Made by a program: the position numbers and the translations under genes
Notes under the pieces: model-generated
Databases searched by the model: none
What the model was told of the DNA's origin: nothing
What the model saw: only the letters and a program-made list of their open reading frames with translations
Part shown: positions 7,426-9,794 of the stretch, piece after piece
Layout: every line of letters starts with the position of its first letter
Position numbering within the stretch: the first letter of the stretch is position 1
Assembly (NCBI GenBank): GCA_018334595.1
Contig: JAGXLQ010000037.1
Location: forward strand, 1-9,794
From: Candidatus Bipolaricaulota bacterium
GTDB lineage: Bacteria > Bipolaricaulota > Bipolaricaulia > M55B111
DNA length: 9,794 bases
Direction: 5' to 3'

Positions 7426-8577
7426 CTACCCAATGATCTTGGGAAACTCGAGTGCAATCTTAACGTCTTCCTTGCTAATCTGCTTTCCACCCGTGTAGAT
7501 ATCGTATACGGTCATGTTGAACATCTTGTGGAAGTAACCTTCGACCACGGGATAGAAACCTTGCAAGAAGGGCTGCTGATCGACGGTCGCCTGGATATAG
7601 CCCTCATCGATTCCCTCGACCAGTTTCTCAATCAGGTCGTGTCCAACGACTACTATTTCCCCGGGTTCCATTCCCAGCTCCTTCATCGCCAGATACGTAC
7701 CTCCACAGGTCTGAGTCGCCAGGACAAGCGTTGCGTCCGGGTGACTCTGGATGGCGCTCATTGCATTGGGCTTCTGTCCTGTGGGGCTCATCTCCGTCTT
7801 GTATTCGTATACCTGTTTATTCGTGTCGACCCCCATCTCTTCCAAGAAGTCCTTAAACCCTCTTATTCTCTCCTGGCACCATCCAGCGCCTGGTGCGCCC
7901 TCGGGCATTAGAATCTTAATAGTTTTGGGGTCAGGGTCGTAACCCATCGTTTCGTGATAGTACTTCTCCCAGACCGCCTTGGCCATCTGATAAGCTGCGT
8001 CGTAACCTTCCTGACCAATATAGGCACTCCTTGCGTTTTGAGTAACGTCCTCTACGTCAGAGTTAACTGCGATTACGGTCTTACCCGAGTCCTCGAGGTC
8101 TTGAACTACCTCGTCAAACATAGTTTCGTGCGGAAGTGTCGTGGCAACCATGTCCACGTCCTTTTGCGCGGAAAGCTCCACTAAGATGTTCTGCTGCCAT
8201 CTGGGCTCAAATTCGGTTGACGGCCTGTACATAGTCCCTTTCACGGGGAATATCTCTTTGGCCATCCTGTAACCGTACTCGACAGTGTTCCAGAAGGGGT
8301 TACCCTCGCCACCGTGACAGACCAACGGTATGTTGAATTCCTCTTCCGGTTCCGACAAAGGAAAGCCCGCCGGCACGCTAATATCAGCTTTAGACAGGAT
8401 TGGTTCGGCTTTCTCCCAGCTTCCAATTTCAGATTTTAGATAATCCACCACGTCGGATTCCGTTACATCCGCCCCCACAGCCGTGGCAGCAAATCCACCA
8501 AGCACCAGCGCTACCATCAAGAAGCTTGCCAGCACAATTTTTGCTCTACCGAGTTCTAAAACTTTAGTTAGACTCAT
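7426..8577 (-). CDS. CUT2-family sugar ABC transporter substrate-binding protein
   Basis: 383 residues; ATG start with AAGGAGG (8588-8594) ten bases upstream. Residues 1-36 are a signal peptide ending AVGA-D, with no lipobox Cys, so the protein should be a soluble periplasmic receptor. From about residue 80 it is a type I periplasmic binding fold (Peripla_BP_4): first strand FNIPLVCHGGEGNPFW (81-96), FDEVVQDLEDSGKTVIAVNSD (about 154-174) closing the N-lobe, YIGQEGYDAA at 186-195, hinge/C-lobe strand TLVLATQT at 283-290, and the late motif VVGHDL...EGYIQATVDQQPFLQG (about 310-340). An acidic segment of about 45 residues (37-80) lies between signal and core and is not usual in RbsB-like proteins. 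It is the first gene of the importer unit, with its own promoter, operator and 3' hairpin. The ligand is probably a monosaccharide or polyol but is not determined. Confidence 0.96.
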   Translation of the reverse strand: MSLTKVLELGRAKIVLASFLMVALVLGGFAATAVGADVTESDVVDYLKSEIGSWEKAEPILSKADISVPAGFPLSEPEEEFNIPLVCHGGEGNPFWNTVEYGYRMAKEIFPVKGTMYRPSTEFEPRWQQNILVELSAQKDVDMVATTLPHETMFDEVVQDLEDSGKTVIAVNSDVEDVTQNARSAYIGQEGYDAAYQMAKAVWEKYYHETMGYDPDPKTIKILMPEGAPGAGWCQERIRGFKDFLEEMGVDTNKQVYEYKTEMSPTGQKPNAMSAIQSHPDATLVLATQTCGGTYLAMKELGMEPGEIVVVGHDLIEKLVEGIDEGYIQATVDQQPFLQGFYPVVEGYFHKMFNMTVYDIYTGGKQISKEDVKIALEFPKIIG

Positions 8578-8793
8578 TTGTTCTGTTCCTCCTTTTATTC
8601 ACACAAAGTCAAGTCAACCCGTTGAATTGAAGATGGCTACCGGCCTAGAGAAAACAAGGCAAGCACTTCAACTAATAAGGCAACGGAGAAAATAAGGGTT
8701 TCTTTCTGTGCGTTTCCCACCTCCCGATTGGATTCAGTCAATCACAAATGCTTCGAGAATCTTGAATACGTCAAGCGTACACTCAAGCTGGAT

Positions 8794-8818
8794 AAATGGC
8801 CACTGCCACTAGCCATTT
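8794..8818 (-). repeat. Short inverted repeat in the importer leader
   Basis: AAATGGC (8794-8800) and GCCATTT (8812-8818) are exact inverted copies around an 11-nt loop. They lie about 40 nt into the predicted transcript. Immediately downstream in the transcript is a cluster of CTTGA/TCAAG and TACG/CGTA repeats (8761-8787), which could form alternative pairings. No known riboswitch class was recognised. Confidence 0.4.
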
Positions 8819-8831
8819 TGCCCCAGACGTA

Positions 8832-8853
8832 AAAATGCAAGCGCTTTCTTTTT
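8832..8853. promoter_or_regulatory. CRE/LacI-family operator-like palindrome
   Basis: The core AAGCGCTT (8839-8846) is a perfect palindrome centred on CG. The wider TGCAAGCGCTTTCT (8836-8849) matches the LacI/CcpA-class operator style TGAAAGCGCTTTCA at all but two positions, and the flanks add AAAA/TTTT symmetry to 8832-8853. The core lies 10-17 nt downstream of the predicted transcription start at about 8856. A bound repressor there would block the sugar importer promoter. The regulator gene is not in this window. Confidence 0.6.
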
Positions 8854-8862
8854 CACTATCTT

Positions 8863-8891
8863 ATGATAACAAGGCTAGAATACTTTGTCAA
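8863..8891 (-). promoter_or_regulatory. Sigma70-like promoter for the sugar importer genes
   Basis: On the - strand a perfect -35 TTGACA (8886-8891) and a -10 TATCAT (8863-8868, 5 of 6 matches) are separated by an optimal 17 bp. Transcription should begin near 8856, giving a leader of about 280 nt before the SBP start. An operator-like palindrome overlaps the start of the transcript. Confidence 0.65.
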
Positions 8892-9007
8892 AATATCCCT
8901 AAATCTCCTGAAATTTGAGAAACGACCTATAACTTCTCCCACCAAATCTTATCAACGCTAAACAATTTCGCACCGGACTTTTCGGAGACGCAACAACCCA
9001 AAACTTA

Positions 9008-9442
9008 TCATGTGAGAACGTCGGTAAAGTTTACACTCCGCCCGTGAATCCTCTTGAAGGCCCTCTTGACCGCCTCCCGGTAAACTGTAGAAAAATCCCG
9101 GGGCCCGTTAATCTCTACCGCCTTTGTCGGTTGGATCCGCATGATTACCTCCAATGATTTTCCCACGGCGATGTTCCCCCTAACCTCGTCCCTTCCCAAA
9201 TCACTGGCCTTCCCAACTTCGACCTCGGAGGAAAGGTGTCTGTCCAGGATATCCTCCTCGTATTCTCCGTCCAACACAGCAGAGGCTTCACCCGACATCC
9301 CGTCCAATTCCTCGTGGGCTTGTCTGACCAGGTGGTTGAAATCGTCCGGGGAGAAATCCTCCAGGTCTTCAATCTTACCCAACGCCTTACCCTGCGTAAT
9401 ATCTTGCGAAATTGTTCTACTGCTGGGATTTTTGACCTTCAC
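9008..9442 (-). CDS. Hypothetical acidic protein, possibly 5'-truncated
   Basis: The frame encodes 144 residues and shows the genome's codon style (GAG, GAC, AGG, GGG). Composition is soluble and charged, with an acidic N-terminal half (IEDLEDFSPDDF) and a basic C-terminal part (REAVKRAFKRIHGR). No signal peptide, Cys or membrane segment is present, and no family was recognised. The first codon, GTG at 9442, directly follows an in-frame TAG and has no SD. TTG at residue 21 (weak AAGG before it) and ATG at residue 49 are alternatives, so either the start is further in or the gene has lost its 5' end. Non-coding sequence with repeats resembling an insertion-sequence end lies just upstream, which would suit truncation. 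It reads toward the sugar importer promoter, 117 nt away. Confidence 0.6.
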   Translation of the reverse strand: MKVKNPSSRTISQDITQGKALGKIEDLEDFSPDDFNHLVRQAHEELDGMSGEASAVLDGEYEEDILDRHLSSEVEVGKASDLGRDEVRGNIAVGKSLEVIMRIQPTKAVEINGPRDFSTVYREAVKRAFKRIHGRSVNFTDVLT

Positions 9443-9478
9443 CTATTCGCGGTTTTTGTTTGCCAGTTCGAACCTTAA

Positions 9479-9654
9479 GGAGGGGGAGTTACATTTTCTG
9501 TTGGCCGCTCCAATAACTGGGACGACCCGCTTCGTTCACAGGTTCTTTGACATGAGCTTCCCCCCGGTGCCGCCCTCCGGCCAGCCTGGTATCTCACCGT
9601 TACGGGGGGTATTTTACAAAAGGACCAATTGGCTGGCACCCCGATCCTGCTACA
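9479..9654 (+). mobile_element. Possible remnant of an insertion-sequence end (IS21-like tail)
   Basis: This non-coding stretch begins with a G-rich run (GGAGGGGGAG) followed by TTTTCTGTTGGCCGCTCC and ends in GGCTGGCACCCC...GCTACA. Related copies of GGTGCC/GCCAGCC/TGGT occur inside it in inverted orientation. From memory, G-rich runs with TTGGCCGC blocks and repeated terminal sites ending in TG/CA resemble the 3' tails of IS21-family elements. No transposase or IstB frame, second end or target duplication is visible, so this would be only a solo end or decayed remnant. Low confidence. Confidence 0.22.
9566..9640. repeat. Imperfect inverted repeat
   Basis: GCCAGCC-TGGT (9580-9590) is repeated in inverted orientation as ACCAATTGGCTGGC (9624-9637), differing by a 3-nt insertion. 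GGTGCC (9566-9571) likewise matches GGCACC (9635-9640). The arms enclose a G-run (9604-9609) and an AT-rich patch. This could be a pair of transposase-binding sites at an element end, or an RNA structure between two - strand genes. Confidence 0.45.
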
Positions 9655-9708
9655 GTGGGACCGTTCTTCACTTACCGGCTTGTACGGGTTAATCGGGGGG
9701 TATCGTCT

Positions 9709-9794
9709 TTAGGACTCTCCTTCCGGGGTGCCCTTCCACTTTTTTACGAGATACGAGGTTAGGTCGAGATATTTATCGCCGTACTCGACGCTGG
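9709..9794 (-). CDS. 3' end of an unidentified gene (partial)
   Basis: On the - strand a frame entering from the window edge codes for 27 residues (SVEYGDKYLDLTSYLVKKW, then KGTPEGES) before a TAA at 9711-9709. The composition is protein-like and codons such as GAG, GAC, AAG and GGC are in the local style. The rest of the gene lies outside the window. No family can be assigned from so short a tail. Confidence 0.5.
   Translation of the reverse strand, partial: SVEYGDKYLDLTSYLVKKWKGTPEGES

Larger units (their letters stand above)
8578..9007. other. 430-nt gene-free region: leader of the sugar importer unit plus spacer
   Basis: No credible coding frame was found; a 70-codon + strand frame across the SBP start has unlikely composition. 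The region holds the importer promoter (8863-8891), the operator-like palindrome (8832-8853), a short inverted repeat (8794-8818), a compact patch of CTTGA/TCAAG repeats (8761-8787) and the SBP ribosome site (8588-8594). The part 8892-9007, between the promoter and the hypothetical gene at 9008, is AT-rich and shows no clear terminator hairpin. Confidence 0.6.

Noticed and set aside
8483..8695. 70-codon + strand frame across the SBP start
   Set aside because: It is antisense to the secure signal peptide coding region, has no SD and shows no domain-like sequence.
9460..9478. tRNA-like T-loop (GGTTCGAAC on the - strand)
   Set aside because: The flanking bases do not form a T-stem, and no anticodon or acceptor arms can be built around it.
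9560..9650. TPP-riboswitch-like words on the - strand (GGGGTGCC, GAGATACC, GAACCTG)
   Set aside because: The conserved CTGAGA and CTGAT...AGCG blocks are missing and the spacing is wrong; the downstream ORF gives no thiamine context.
9141..9692. 183-codon open frame on the + strand
   Set aside because: It overlaps the - strand ORF at 9008-9442 whose composition and codon style are much more protein-like. The + frame is rich in Ser, Pro and Leu from antisense codons and its tail runs through repeat-bearing non-coding sequence.
1..9794. CRISPR array, toxin-antitoxin or defence island
   Set aside because: No regularly spaced direct repeats, Cas-like, restriction or toxin motifs were seen in any supported frame.

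Overview
This window looks like chromosomal DNA from a diderm, probably uncultured or environmental bacterium. Overall GC is near 50% by eye, Arg AGG/AGA and Ile ATA codons are common, Shine-Dalgarno (SD) sites are strong (AGGAGG), and GTG/TTG starts are frequent. Several exported proteins have signal peptides but no lipobox. At least two end in an aromatic-rich beta-strand, as outer-membrane proteins do. The phylum cannot be settled from the sequence; a deep-branching candidate phylum such as Bipolaricaulota/Acetothermia is only a guess.

Left part, + strand (1-4203): the 3' end of an unknown gene (1-117), then a perfect 16-bp inverted repeat (172-208). A sigma70-like promoter (264-291) precedes a probable two-gene unit. 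Its first gene encodes an 844-residue secreted S8 (subtilisin-like) protease. The second encodes a 429-residue exported beta-rich protein with a C-terminal Phe. The protease is unusual because about 400 residues of Cys-containing beta domains lie before the propeptide-like segment.

Middle, - strand (4225-5325): two small exported proteins of unknown function. One (153 aa) looks like a small outer-membrane beta-barrel; the other (184 aa) is a beta-rich secreted or anchored protein. They lie downstream of the transporter genes in the same orientation.

Centre-right, - strand (5454-8577): a complete CUT2-type (ribose/simple sugar) ABC importer in the order binding protein, single-domain ATPase, membrane permease. 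The SBP gene is preceded by a 276-nt leader measured from a good TTGACA-17-TATCAT promoter. Just downstream of the predicted transcription start is a CRE/LacI-type palindrome. A strong hairpin sits between the SBP and ATPase genes and may raise SBP mRNA over that of the rest. The sugar transported cannot be told from the sequence.

Right end (8578-9794): a gene-free leader and spacer with the promoter and operator, a 144-codon acidic hypothetical ORF on the - strand with a doubtful start, a non-coding stretch with inverted repeats resembling the end of an insertion sequence, and the 3' end of another - strand gene at the window edge. No CRISPR array, tRNA, rRNA or recognisable defence system was found.
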